Shown piece by piece: positions 20,252 to 32,500 of a stretch of DNA of 64,000 nucleotides (positions are counted from its first letter, which is position 1; the number at the start of each line of letters is the position of its first letter). The DNA lies in assembly GCF_947507565.1 (NCBI RefSeq), contig NC_089175.1:1415733-1479732 (forward strand), given 5' to 3'. The notes beneath the pieces were generated by a model. It searched no databases and was not told the origin of the DNA. It saw only the letters and a program-made list of their open reading frames with translations. The translations under genes were made by a program, and so were the position numbers. Source of the DNA: Oscarella lobularis (lineage: Eukaryota; Porifera; Homoscleromorpha; Homosclerophorida; Oscarellidae).

Positions 20252-22203
20252 ATGAAGAAAAATCTGCCAAGCCTTACGATACGTTGGGAGAAGCAGCGAT
20301 TGCTTCCAAGCCTCAAGGTAAAATTTCGCTCGTCCCGAATAAAATCGACGAACATTTCGCCTCATTTTCGCGCTCTCGCGCGCTCGCGCGCTTAGAATGC
20401 GGCGACGGCGCTCATGGAATTAGGTCCCGTCGATTCGTCGTCGCTGCCGGCGCTGCGCGACTTCGGCGAGTCGCTTCTCTCGCGCCAAATCGTCGATCAC
20501 AAGGAACCGTTCGTTCGACTCGTCGCCGCCGTCTGCGGCGCCGAATTGTGCGACGTCGCCGACGGAAAAGACGTTTTCCCGACGCTCGACGCGCGAAAGG
20601 CGAGTCGAAGAAGAAGAAGAAGACGAAAGAAGGAAGAACCGTCGTTATTATTTTCTTTCTTAGACTCTCGTTCGCCTTTTCATACGTCAGATTGGATTCG
20701 GCGGCGAGAAAAGGGGCAGCGGCGACGGCGTCACGTATCATCATCGTCTCTTCGAGGCGAGAAAACGCGTTATTTTCAAATTTTTTAGTGCCATTCGTTT
20801 CTCTCTATAGTCGTTGGCTAGTAGTGGTGCCATGGGACTTTGTCAGTCGCTTGAACTGGGACGGCAATTGTTCACGGCTGTCTTTCAATATGCCACGTAG
20901 ATAGTTTGTTCGCAATCAGACTGTCTAATGATGATTTGTTTCTTCAGATATCTCTGTCAATCGCCAAAAATCGCCAATGCTGCTGTGAAAATCATGATCG
21001 ATTTCGTTCAAGAAGTCGACGGATTTTCGATTCCTTTCTTTGCGTCTCTAGTGATGCCTCTTATCGACAAGGTGAATCGATAATCATATGAGTCGTTTCT
21101 GCGTCATTGATATTTTCGAAAAAGAAAATTTCTGACGAAAGGAAAAATCCCGACGCGGTGAACCTTTGCCAGCGTCTGTGGCAGGAGGGCGCCGTGGCAC
21201 TGTCATCGATCCTTCAAGTGGTGAGAGAGAGAGAACCAGAGATAGACCTTGAGGTCAGTCTGTCTATATCTTTCTCTTAGTACTATGGCAAGGATCTCGA
21301 AGACGATTTAGATCACGACGACGATGAGGATGACGACAATGACGACAAAACTACAATCGATCAGAAAACCATGAACGAAGTTCTCATCAAACTATTTCGT
21401 TTGTCTCCCAAAGTCGTCGAGCCAGTTTACCAATTGCTCGGATACAAATTGAGTGTAAGAGGAAAAGATTTCCAGAGGAAAGTCTTCCGCGCGACCTTTC
21501 AAAATTTTCTTCGTAGGACGAGGATCTCGATCGAAGACGCTCCTCTGTCAGCGTCCTTGCTCGAATATTCGCTGAGAAGGAATCGACGGTTGGAGAAGAC
21601 AACAAGAATCTCTGGTCGCTCTTTATAAAACGGTCAGTGTCTATATAGGCGCTCAGACACCTAAAATCACTTTCTAATTTTTTGATAGGTTCCAAGACAT
21701 CGACCCTGAAGTGAGAGGAACGTGTGCGAAATTCTCGAAGTACTACTTGGCCTATCATTCGGATCTCCGAGCCGACACCGAACGTGTGCATTATATTATA
21801 TATATACATATACTCACTCCATCCTTTAATAATTAATGAGTTTATTCTTTTTTTTTCTTAGAGCAACTGCACGACCTTCTCATCGATCCGGAAGAGGAAG
21901 TGCGGTCGATAGCGCTGACGTCGACTATCAGCGCTCTCAAGCAAGACTTCTCTTGCGTGTCGGATATGGTAGGCAAAACGTGCGTTGCTAAGGCATTGCG
22001 CTTACGTTGTCGATGTTGTTGTCTAGCTTTTAGCAAAAGCCGAGGAAAGGATGAAGGATAAGAAGGTAATGGGGGAAGAGAGTTAGTACAGTATTGGAGA
22101 TTTTTTCTTTTTTTTTTAAGTTCACCATTCGAAAGACGGCGTATACGGAATTGGCTCAACTGTATGATGTCGTTTTGACGAGGTCAGTCGTAAATTAATT
22201 ATG

Positions 22204-22251
<48 letters not shown>

Positions 22252-23428
22252 AGAAGTGTCTTTTTTGTGTAGTGTACGTGCCCAGGATGACGTCTATCAA
22301 GTTACGGATCTCGAGCGACTGGGAGGCGTTCTGTGCAGTTTCTTGCTCTCTTACGGACTGAAAACGCCAGAGGACAAGTGAAATCGATCATTCTCGCATT
22401 TTGCCTTCTTATTACAGGCATTCTCCTTCTAAAAGATTCGAAGTTGTTCGTCTCTTTTACGGATACGTCTTGGGCGACGAGAGTTCGAGGGAGACGAAAG
22501 TAAGCGCCGTCGAAAGGGCCGAGAGACTGGCAGTCGTCTTGAAGGAGCTCAACGAGCAATCCCTTCTGTACGTCGCTTCCGCCCGTGCGAATTCTCCCCT
22601 CCCCAAAGCAATTCTTTTCTCCTGTCGTAGCGCTTTTCAGAAAATGGTCGTTGCCCAAGCAAAGTACGTCGTCTTTTGTGACGATAGATGGTAACCGTTC
22701 AAAAGGTTTAGACACCCAGTTGTAAATTAATTAATTAATTAAAACTTTTGAACGGTATCACCGTACGCGTGCAGTTAAAATGATTTGCCTTATTTTTCAG
22801 TTGGTGCAAAGTTCTGAAGGAAGTCCTGTCGGCGTACGAAAGCCAAATGGTACGTGCATGTGTTCAATGCTACCACGCAGGAGACTGTACCATCTTTCTC
22901 TCTCTAGGATCAAGATGCTACGGACGGCGACGACGCCGCAGTCGCCGTACAGTCCTGTCATAGATTTGCTCGTAGGCGTCAGAACTGCATTCAAGAACTC
23001 GTCTCCACGTTCTTCTCTCTTCTATAGCCTTTTTCAGCGATCCTCTCAAAGCGAAGGAGTACTTGTCGTCGTTTTTCGGTCGACTGGACGACAAGGCGAT
23101 ATTGAAAAGCCTTCGAGACGCCATCAGCGTCAAATCGTCGTCGACCGTTGTAACCAAGGCCATAGTACGTGTGCGAAAAGAAAACCTTCAATAGACTACT
23201 CACTTTTATTTTAGAATAATATAGTTAGTAAATTGGGTCGCAGTAATTTGGCGAAGACGATCAACGTGCTACTGATCCGCTGCTGCTCGAGACCAATCGA
23301 CGTCGATTCGGCGCGCGCTTTTGTGGAAAAGATCGACGGTCTCATTGAAACGGACGCCGTTCTTCTCAACGACGACGGCGGTCCGAGAGTGAGTTCTACC
23401 ACAAAGACGGCGTTTCAAATGCTGGCGG

Positions 23429-23459
<31 letters not shown>

Positions 23460-26400
23460 CAATATGATTTTATTTAATCTGATCGTACTTAGCTTTTTGT
23501 TGAGCACTTTGCTCCGTGTTTTGCTACAGCCGAAGTCGCCCAGAAAATGCTCGAGTTCTCGGAACATGAAAACGAACTAATATGTAGTGGAATATAGCAT
23601 TAGAGAGTCGTTGCACCTGTGGTAGGTACGCTGTGTGTGTGTTTAGGCTCGATGGCATTGAAAATCTTGCGTCTAATCAGCACGGTATCGAACCCCGCCG
23701 TGAAAGCTCTAATCGGGTCTGAATTCGCTCCATTGGGGGACGTGATTTGGTCACTTCTTTTTTTTTCTAGCAATGTTTCAAGCATTGCTACGAAGTTGAT
23801 TCTCTCCGGGTCACCCGTTCAAGCGAAGTTCTCCGTTTTGGCCATATCGAGTGCCTGCTTGCATCCGGGAAAAGTCGTAGCCAAAATTGTGCCGGTTCGT
23901 CTATACTTCGCTTTTCTCCGCGATTCCTTTGCACGTGCTTTTCTCTCTCGTAGTCGCTCTTTAGTAAATTGAAAAGTAGCAACAAAGATCTGTGTACCGT
24001 CCTGAAGGCGCTGCGTCACATCGCGGAACAATGCCCCGACGAACTGTCGAGGCAGAGACGAGACGCAATAATAGAATTCGTCATAAATCTGCTAAAGAGC
24101 AAACAGGTATAGATAGAATATCTCGACTGACGCGCAGTCTCGTCCAAGTCCGCGCTACAGGGTACGAACATCCCCCACGATCCGATTTGGTGCTCAAAAG
24201 AACGACTCTCAAAAACAACAAGGGCTAAGGTACAGCGGGGAAAATTTTTCTGGGCCTACACTCTCTGACCTTGCATGTAGATGATGGGTATCAAACTTGT
24301 CGCTCACTGTCTTCGACCGGTTGTCGAGATAACGAAGTCGGTAGAAGTTGTGTCCAAGTGCTTACGTAACGTGGCAACTGCGAGCGACTCTCGTCTAAAG
24401 TAGACTTTTCTCAATAGACATCATCATCATCTTAGTGCATTGGATTTTCTGTTTAGGAGCGCTGATAAGTCGTGGCTTCGGTTGTCCGGCTCCCTTGCTT
24501 TTTTGCAGCTCTGCGCTGCGTACGAATCGACGTTTTTCGACTGGTCCTATCCTCATAACGCGTACGAAACTCTCGGGGACATTTGCCTGGTATTCACGCG
24601 TCTCGCTCTCTATTACCTCCTTTCTCACCGAATCTATTTCGTCAGGACGAGAGCTACGAAGTGAAAAGTCGCTTTCAGGCGAAACTGTTTTCCGATCTGA
24701 ACAAGGGTCATTTGCGAACGCATTTCATGTGCTTCTTCGCTCTATTCGGACTGGAAGCGAGACAAGAATTAAAATTGAGAGTGCGTTCGTTAATTAATTC
24801 GCAGAGACCGCGGGCGGCGTGCTATACTATACGACTTTAAATTAGGCGAAGGAGAACCTGAAGAATTTAGTCAAGGCGTGGAGCACGCGCGTTCAACGCG
24901 AACTCGTTGAGAGCGGTCCAGGTGCGTCCTCAAAAAAAATCATAAATTTTCTTACCTTGGGGTTTTTTTGCAGAACGAAGTATTCTCTGCTCTCCGGAAT
25001 ACACCGTTCCTGCGGCTGTTCATTTCTTGGCTCATTCGAGCATCTACGGAGACGACCACAAATCGCTCTACGCTATAAGAGAGTCAGTTTTCCTAAACAA
25101 AGAGTCGTACCGGACGTCTTCTTATCTTAATATATTTTCTGCGATGTAGCTGTCTTTGGTTTTATCTCGAACCGTTCTTTCATAATCAGACGAACATTCG
25201 CTTCGTCATTAAATTACTGCGAAAAGTTCGGACGATGGCAGACGCGACTGCATCCGGCGGAGACGATCAGGAGCAAGAGGACGCCGACAAGGTAAATTCT
25301 AGATACAACACATTCACGAAACGCTTATTCTTATTCGCTTTTCTCCTCCTTTTGTCTAGCGCCTTTACATTGTATCAGAGCTCGCTCTGAAGCTTATAAG
25401 TGTCAAGGCGAGTAGGATATGTTGTATAGGATCGCGTCGGTCAACTCTTTTTTTTCTCTTCAGGTGACAAATTTCGGGACGAACGAATTTTGTGGCAAAG
25501 CGTGGCTGCATCCGTCGCTGTTTCGAACGAAACCGAACGCAAATCCGAAGGTTTTGTTTCTTCTTTGTTGGACGCTCCGGTTAGAATATTTTCGGTTATA
25601 GGAAAAGCTGACGTCAGTCTTACCCGCAAACTTTTCACTCTTTCCCGCGAAAGTGAGATGATGTTTGTTTTTTTTCAATTTTGGTTATAAAGCTTCTTTA
25701 TGCAGGCGACTTCCACTCTCTCGACGACGACTTCAGCTCAGCAGAAGAAGGCAAAGCGTCCGACGACGGGCGATTCCGCCGTCCAGAAGCCTCCAGCGAA
25801 GAGGAATCCAAAGAAAAAGGAACCCAGTGTCGCAAAGAAGAAGTCGTCCGTCGCAAAGAGAGCACCATCGAACAGGTGCATTGAAATTTAGGAAACGACG
25901 ACGACAGATATTTGATCCTTTCGCCGTAGAGCTGCCTCCAAACGCGCTCAGTCGTCACTGAGCAATATGGACGTCGAAAAAAGCGACGACGACGACGAAG
26001 ACGACGACGAAGAAGAGGAACAGGAAGAAGAAAAGGAGTACGACGTCGCTGACGACGAACAAGAGGAAGAAAGGGAGGACGACGTCGCTGAAGATGCCGC
26101 AGCGAAGGCAACTCCTTCCTTGTCGTCACTTGGCGACGCACTGTTGGAGGGAGTTTCGAGTTTTGAAGATGAAGGCGAAAGTATTTCGTTTGGTACAAGG
26201 TATGATGGGGCACGCTTTTTTCTTTATCGGCTTTTGGATTTTTTATCAGTTTGTCGAGTCGAGAATCGTCGCCGAGAAAAGGGAAAGGGAAGGGGAAGGG
26301 ACGAGGCGGCGGTGGTCTGGCGAGTAAGGAATCGTCACCGAAAAAGGTCAAAGGGAAGGGGAAAAGACGAGTTGGCGGCAGTCCGGCGAAGAAGGCTAAG

Positions 26401-27150
26401 AAGTGACAACGATCTCCCTTGATTTAATCGTCTAGCTAATTATAATGATTTTTATAGGGAACTGAAACCCCTGGACAAATATTTGAAAAAGACCTTAGCT
26501 AAGGTGGATGAAGAACTTAAGGAAACTGGTACTTTTCAAAAATTCGTTACAACGAGACGCAGAAAAGGGCCTCTATCAGCTCATTCCGCTTCCAGGTACG
26601 TTCTTCACATTATATTAATACACTATTCGCTGAACGGTTTCGTATTTTAGTGAAGATACTGACTCGTCGCAAAGAGTTTCGGATGACGTCGCTCAGTACT
26701 TGGAAATGCCCGACAACTCTTCAGAAAATGGCGACGACTCGACAGCGGCAGAATCAAAGCCGAGGTCTCTCAGTCTTTTTTCCCCCTACTCTCTGTTTGT
26801 CGAGGAGTTGACTCTCTCTCCATTGTTGTTATTATATAGTGTGAGGTAGTCGGCTTGACGTGGTGTCTTTTTCTTAGAAAACGGAAAGCGAGGGGAACGA
26901 AGACCAGTCCTGCCAAGAAGACAGCTCCCTCTGACTCAAGCGACGTAGGCGTCCACGCGACGTTTCCAATTGGATCTGATCCTTTTTGTTTCTAAGGTGT
27001 CAGAGACAAGTCATCGGTCTCTTCGAAGTACGCGGAAGCCGGCGACTCGAAGCTCTTCTTCAAACGTAGGCAGGCTGCATGCATTGCCGCGAGCTATTTA
27101 ATGAACTGATGCTTACAGAGAGTCAGACGAACGGTGGCAACACGTCGTAA
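20252..27150 (+). CDS. PDS5: PDS5 sister chromatid cohesion factor (multi-exon)
   Basis: HEAT-repeat protein that binds the cohesin ring and controls its loading, release and acetylation together with WAPL and sororin. Probable start is the ATG at 20252. Key exons are IVDHKEPFVRLVAAVCGAEL (N-terminal HEAT), FRLSPKVVEPVYQLLGYKLS (about 21390), RFQDIDPEVRGTCAKFSKYY, DPEEEVRSIALTSTISALKQ and FTIRKTAYTELAQLYDVV. Further on are FSDPLKAKEYLSSFFGRLDD (about 23035-23095), SVLAISSACLHPGKVVAKIV, GKWAxxxx-free HEAT exons such as RFQAKLFSDLNKGHLRTHFM, and CLWFYLEPFFHNQTNIRFVI (about 25150). The C-terminus is a long basic/acidic disordered tail (AKRPTTGDSAVQKPPAKRNP, poly-Asp/Glu near 25980-26100), ending SQTNGGNTS at 27150. 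An open frame beginning with ATGATG near 20024 could be an additional 5' exon. Around 26 small exons are likely; the order of domains agrees with animal PDS5A/B. Confidence 0.88.
22204..22249. repeat. (TA)n followed by (GA)n microsatellite in a PDS5 intron
   Basis: About eight TA units run directly into about thirteen GA units within an intron of PDS5. Confidence 0.9.
22694..22756. repeat. inverted repeat in PDS5 intron
   Basis: ACCGTTCAAAAG at 22694-22705 is a perfect 12-base inverted match to CTTTTGAACGGT at 22745-22756. They flank an A/T-rich 39-base spacer with TTAA repeats. This may be a small foldback/MITE remnant. Confidence 0.6.
23424..23460. repeat. (AAAT)n microsatellite in a PDS5 intron
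   Basis: About eight tandem AAAT units just after a splice donor in PDS5. Confidence 0.85.
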
Positions 27151-27521
27151 GTAGTCGACTACTGATATGAGTGACTTGTAGCAAGTAAATTGATGATGCT
27201 AGCGGTAAGTCAAAATATAACGTACTGGCACACTGACGCACAACTCCCGGCCCAGCTAGACAGCAATAATTGATTGGTTACTACCTCGTATCCCACAGCC
27301 GCTAACTGTCACTCATAAAGCGTTTCTGGCTGAAATTATTAGTGTATTGACTAAAAAGCAGCGGACTATGTAAGGCCGAAATCACGCAAATCTTACACAG
27401 CGCGCATGCATACTAAAAAACGAGTGAAAATGGAAACGAAATGAGCATTATGAAGAGCTCATAAACGCCTACGCTATAATTCATAACTTAGTTCTAGTGG
27501 TAACCAGCCGGCTCAAATCTT
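27151..27521. other. intergenic region between convergent PDS5 and sarcoglycan genes
   Basis: 371 bases between the two convergent stop codons; they should contain both 3' UTRs. No additional exon, RNA gene or repeat is recognised. Confidence 0.5.
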
Positions 27522-28605
27522 CTACGGGCAGATAACGCTTGCACGTGAACAGCCACTCGTCCCGTTTCCAATAGGGCTCAAAAACAGCATGGAATTGCTC
27601 GCGCAAATGCACACTTCTCTCATGTTTGGTGATGTCACGTTCCCTTCGTCATACGCTGGAACATTGCTGAAGTGAACAGCGGAATCAAAGGTAACCTGAA
27701 AGAAACGTTTAGAAAAACATGATCCCTGTTTTGACATGTCTTACTGTCTCAGCGGAAAACGAGATGCTATTGGATGCCTGCACGTTAACGTTATCAATCG
27801 CGCTAACAGAAACCTTAGGCGCCTGTAGAAAAAGATCTCCGCCACTTGCTTCGACGTGCAAATCCGATCCAGCCAGGGACCGTATAAGGGGAGTTGAGAT
27901 TTCTGAAAAACAAATTATGTTCTCTCGTTTAGTTTCTAGTCGCTCCGCGCATGCGCTTACCTGACGACGTTATTTCGCCAACCGAAATCAAATCCGTTTG
28001 AATCGTCGTCCCTTCGTCGTCAATCGTCATCAAAGTGGACCGATCGGGCTTGGCGACTTTGAACGACTCCGCCGTCGCCGTCAACTCTTCGCCAGTAAGA
28101 CTCAAAACCGAATCGCCCGTCTTCATCGCTACTTGACTGGCCGATTCGAGAAACAGCGGCTTTGACTGAAAGGGAAAAAAAAGAGGGCGGAGTTGGAATG
28201 ACGTTCGCAAGAAAACGGAAATGGTACGTAGAACCGAACCTCCGTCGATTTTATCGACGCTACGTAGACGTCGCCCAAGAACTTGGCCTTGCTGTCTTCG
28301 TCCATAGCGATGCCTTCGTCCGTAATGCGTAAGTCGCCCATGCCGTCCTGCGGGAAAAAAAAAACGATTCGAAGTTCCGTTTTGCGCGAGACAACGCCCC
28401 TTCGCGATTCCCTCGGGTTGTGCGTCGATTTTCGCTTACGTACCACGTTGAAGTTGGTGACGACGAGAATCCATACTGTCAGCGCGAGATTGACGACAAT
28501 GATGACGAGAAGGAGAAGGATGAAGAAGTAGAGACAGCGCTTTCGCCAACCGTAGATACCGACCGGGAGAAAATCGCTGCCGTTGTCATTTCCATTCGAC
28601 GCCAT
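27522..28605 (-). CDS. sarcoglycan, gamma/delta/zeta type
   Basis: Single-pass type II membrane protein of the dystrophin-associated sarcoglycan complex. The ATG at 28605 starts MASNGNDNGSDFLPVGIYGW, then RKRCLYFFILLLLVIIVVNL with ALTVWIL: a short cytoplasmic tail, the family signature GIYGWRKRCLYFF and one membrane helix. The next exon gives DGMGDLRITDEGIAMDED, which aligns with DGMGNLRIT of the delta/gamma/zeta group. Extracellular exons follow (SKPLFLESASQVAMKTGDSV, VTFDSAVHFSNVPAYD). The C-terminus holds the conserved cysteine cluster REVCICASNSMLFLSPIGNG with TSGCSRASVICP, ending at 27522. Exons are about 28444-28605, 28240-28347, 27962-28165 and three more. The three vertebrate paralogues cannot be distinguished, so this probably represents the single ancestral gene. 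Confidence 0.92.
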
Positions 28606-29140
28606 CGCGTTTCCTTCGACGCGTTCTTCCTCTCGTCCGGATTTATGTATGGAGGGGAAGTCGAGCCTCGAGGAACGTCAGGCAGCCCGTATAATCCTGT
28701 CACGCCTCTTTCCTCTGCAGCACTAAAAAGCTTCAGACGCCAAAGAGTCATTTTGCACAGCCTCAACCTACTACTGTATCTGCAAAACACAACAGTCAGT
28801 GTATCTGTAAATTCGTGTGGAGATGCGCTGTTATTACTGTACCACGACTAAGATAGGCGTGCATGCGCATGTTCGTGATTTTTCCGTTTCATTAGAGGTT
28901 CTAGTTCAGAAAACGCAATTCGGAAAGGCGTGGTTATTTCTCCAGCCCGCCAGTACTATCCACGCATGCGTATAATTCGGTAGTCCATAACTGGTCCTTT
29001 TTTCTCGGTTTCCTGCTCGGAGAACGCAGACGCTCAAGCAAAGCAGAGCTGCAACAGCGCACACACAAGCGAAATTTGCGCGCGAGCCGAAAGAAGCCTA
29101 ACTCGGACGTCCTCGAAGCGATAACAAATAAAAGAAACTC
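28606..29140. promoter_or_regulatory. shared upstream region of sarcoglycan (-) and PCM1 (+)
   Basis: 535 bases between divergent start codons. No exon is recognised; the interval presumably holds 5' UTRs and promoters for both genes. Confidence 0.45.
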
Positions 29141-29525
29141 ATGGCCGATCCGACGGAGCCCGCACTCGAGCCTGCATCGCCGAAAGGCTCGACGGCGTCG
29201 TCGCCTCGCTCGCCAGAGCCGTCGCGACCTCTCTACGAACACGTGGGAGAATCCCAGTCGCAACGCGCCTATTCGACGGCGTCGAAATCGCGCACCGCTC
29301 TGCCGCCCGACACGCCGATCGAGGAGAGACGCGATTTGGAGCGACTGAAGCAGGCCATCGTCTTCGACGAGGCGGAGAAGGACTTGGAAGGAGAGGAAGA
29401 AGGGAAAGGGGACGAAACGGTGGAAGCGGCGGCGCCTCAAGTGGAGGAGACAAACGAAGAGGCGACGGATCAGAAAGGGCCTGCGCCTTTGGTCATCGAT
29501 AGAAGTCCCGATCTCGTTCAGGAGA

Positions 29526-29556
<31 letters not shown>

Positions 29557-32500
29557 AGAAGATCAGAGTGTGTCAGCTGAAGACAAGCAGAAGAAGGTAG
29601 GGCCATGTAGTCCCAAATTTTATTTATTTATTTATTTATTTATTTATTTTGTTGTGATTTTCTCTTGACTTTTGCTTCCTTAGGGTATGATCGAGTTGTT
29701 GCAGTACAAATTGAATCAGGTTGAGGTGGGACTCTATTTTTTTTTTCCTGTCGAGTTTTAGAGGAAAGGAAATGGTTTGTCCTTAGGATTTACTCAAGAA
29801 GGCGATTACCTTACGTCAAGGCATGGCGGGCATGAAAGACCAAGGCGAAGAGGAGGTGAGAAGAAACAAAGAACTGCTGTTTTTTAGCAAAGAAGTCTCT
29901 TATAGTTTGACGAGGATCAGTTTGCCAAAGTGGAAGCAATGATTCAGAGACTTCTGCAGGAGAAGCGCAGTTACGAGATCATGCTCTCTCAATTCATCGT
30001 GAGTTTTTCTCCCCCACCCAAAAGAAATCCTGTCTTCTTCAATCTCAAATTTATTAAGACCGTCAGCAAAGGATCAGATCCAGCGTCAGCCAAACAGGAA
30101 TCCGAGGTGGAAGCGTTGAGAGAACAGAAGCGTCTCCTATTGAAGCTCGTCGAACAGAAGAAAAAGGTGCGCAGTAGGCGAAAACGTTTGCGCGTTCAGT
30201 CGAACGGCTACGTCGTTCTAGCTTCAGGATTTGGAACGGAAGCAGGCGTTGCTCGTCGCAATGCAAAACGCCGCTCAATCAGATCTAAAATCAGCGGAAC
30301 AAAGAGTAAACGTCGATTCGTCCAAAACATAAAGAAACGACTTTGGAAATCGCGTTTCGCAGAGGTCGGAACTGAGAGACCAAGTGAGCGGCGATAACAA
30401 CGGAAACGACGACGACGACGACGACGACGAAAAGCTCAGGGAACGTCTTATGGAACTGGAAGCAAAGCAGGCGCGTCTCGAACAAGTCCTCCATCGTCTC
30501 ACCAATGGCGAGTAGTACATTAAAAGAATCGTTTAATGAGTTTACCGGCGTCTGCTTCTAGGTAGCGTCGACGAAGGCGGACAAACAGGCGTGGCGCGCG
30601 AAGCGGCTGGAGCCGACCAGAAACTCGCGTAACTGACGTCGTGCGTTTGTCGTCGTCTCTTTTTATAATCTCCTCTTATTGTTTAGAGATTTGAACGAGA
30701 CGAGCGCTCGTCTGGGACATCTTAGGCGTCTTCTGGAGCGAATGGAGGTTCGAGGGTTTGTCGATTTTGCTAAATAGTTAGTTAATGAGAGGTTTTCTCT
30801 CAAGGAGCTTCAGGGTGAGGCCCAAGAGGCGTCGGCCGTGGCGCTTTTGAACGACGACGGACAGGAGGAAGAAGGAGATGAAGGCGTGGTGGAGGCATTC
30901 TTGTCAAAGGAAAAGGAATTGGATGATGACGACGATGAAGAAGATGCTGAATCTCTGGATGGGCTGCTAGCGTCGGGTATTGAAGATCCCGAATTGAAAG
31001 AACAGCTGAGGTGTGGAGAGAAAGAGCGGCGTTAGACTTTTATTTTTATGTTGACGACTGCTAGGCAACTGCAGGAAAGAAAACGACGAATCGAGGCCTT
31101 GCACCAGGAACTTGGTCAACGAGAAAACGGAGAGGTAAAGTGGGAGGTTCTCCCTTGTGGATTCTTAGTGCTCTCTGTGATGACGAAGGAAGAGGAGGAG
31201 GAGGAGGACGAAGAAGAAGAAGAAGAGGCGGAAGAGGAAGAGGAAGAGGAGGAGGAGGAGGAGGACGACGACGACGATTACGCAGAAATGGCCAGCTGGA
31301 CAAAGAAACAATCTCTAGACGTCAAAATGCAGTAAGAAAGCAAGCATATTAATTATTATGAAACCACGAACATTAGAGTATATGGTGCCACTCTACACTG
31401 TATACGCGCAGTATACATTCACTCGCTTCCATAGGCTCCTCATCTTTTTTTTACACGCATTTACCTTGTGCTATAGGCTATCCCTTCTCCCAACGTTTAC
31501 ATAACTTATGATCGCTTCCTTGCCCAATAGAAGGCTCGAATTGGCCAAAGAAAAGATTGAGCAGCTTCAGTCATTGGTCGCCGAAGTGCAGACGGAGTCG
31601 GAAAAAGTGAGCTTGGCCGAACAGCGACGTCAGGAAAGTCAATCGAGCGAAGCTGGAATTGCTGCGGGGGATGACGTCATCGACGTCAGCGAACTCGTTA
31701 GTTTGAAGCACATGATCGGCGACTACGGCGAGAAGCTGTCCGAGAAGAAGAAGGAGCTCGATAAGTTGGTTTTGGAGCACAGAGCTTTGATAGAAGCGGA
31801 AGATGTCATGGGAAAGATGGACGAGGATAGGAGAGGATCCGACCACAAGCTTACAAAAGGTTTCTCCGTTTTTATGCGCAAAGAATTCGTTTTCAAAGCG
31901 AAGCTTTAGGTGAAATGGCTTCGAATACTCTGCTGTGGACCGAGATGCAGAAGCAGGAGCAGCTCATGGAGCAGCTAAAACGCAAGAAAATGGAAGTCGC
32001 TCAGCTGCAGAAACTGGCTTCGAAGCAAGAAAAAGTATGTAATCGTGACAAGTAGTATGTCAGCTTATTCAAATATTTAGGCTCTCGAGCATGCCAGATC
32101 AAGAGTCCTTCCGACGAAGCGAATGTTCAATGCTGGCCGGTAAGAGTCATCTCTCTTGCATCTCCTTCACTCCTTCATTTTTGTTCATAGTACCAGTGCT
32201 GATGTCACTCTAGCCACGTGGGGTGGATCAACGCAACAGAGCCTGGAAAGCTTTCCCGTTCATTCTCAGGAACTATCAGGTATATACACCTAATTGCTGT
32301 GGTATTCGTTTGCGTTCACCTTTTTTTCCCCAGACTCCGGATCAGATGAGTACCAGCAGCTATTGGCATCGTCGAGACGGAGATCGTCCGACGAAGCGTA
32401 CTCGAAACTATTTGCCAAGAGGAAGAGCAAACCTAAAATTGGCGCTTTGAATCCCGTGCCGAAAAAGAAGAAAAAGAAAACGCGTCTTTACAGCAAGAGC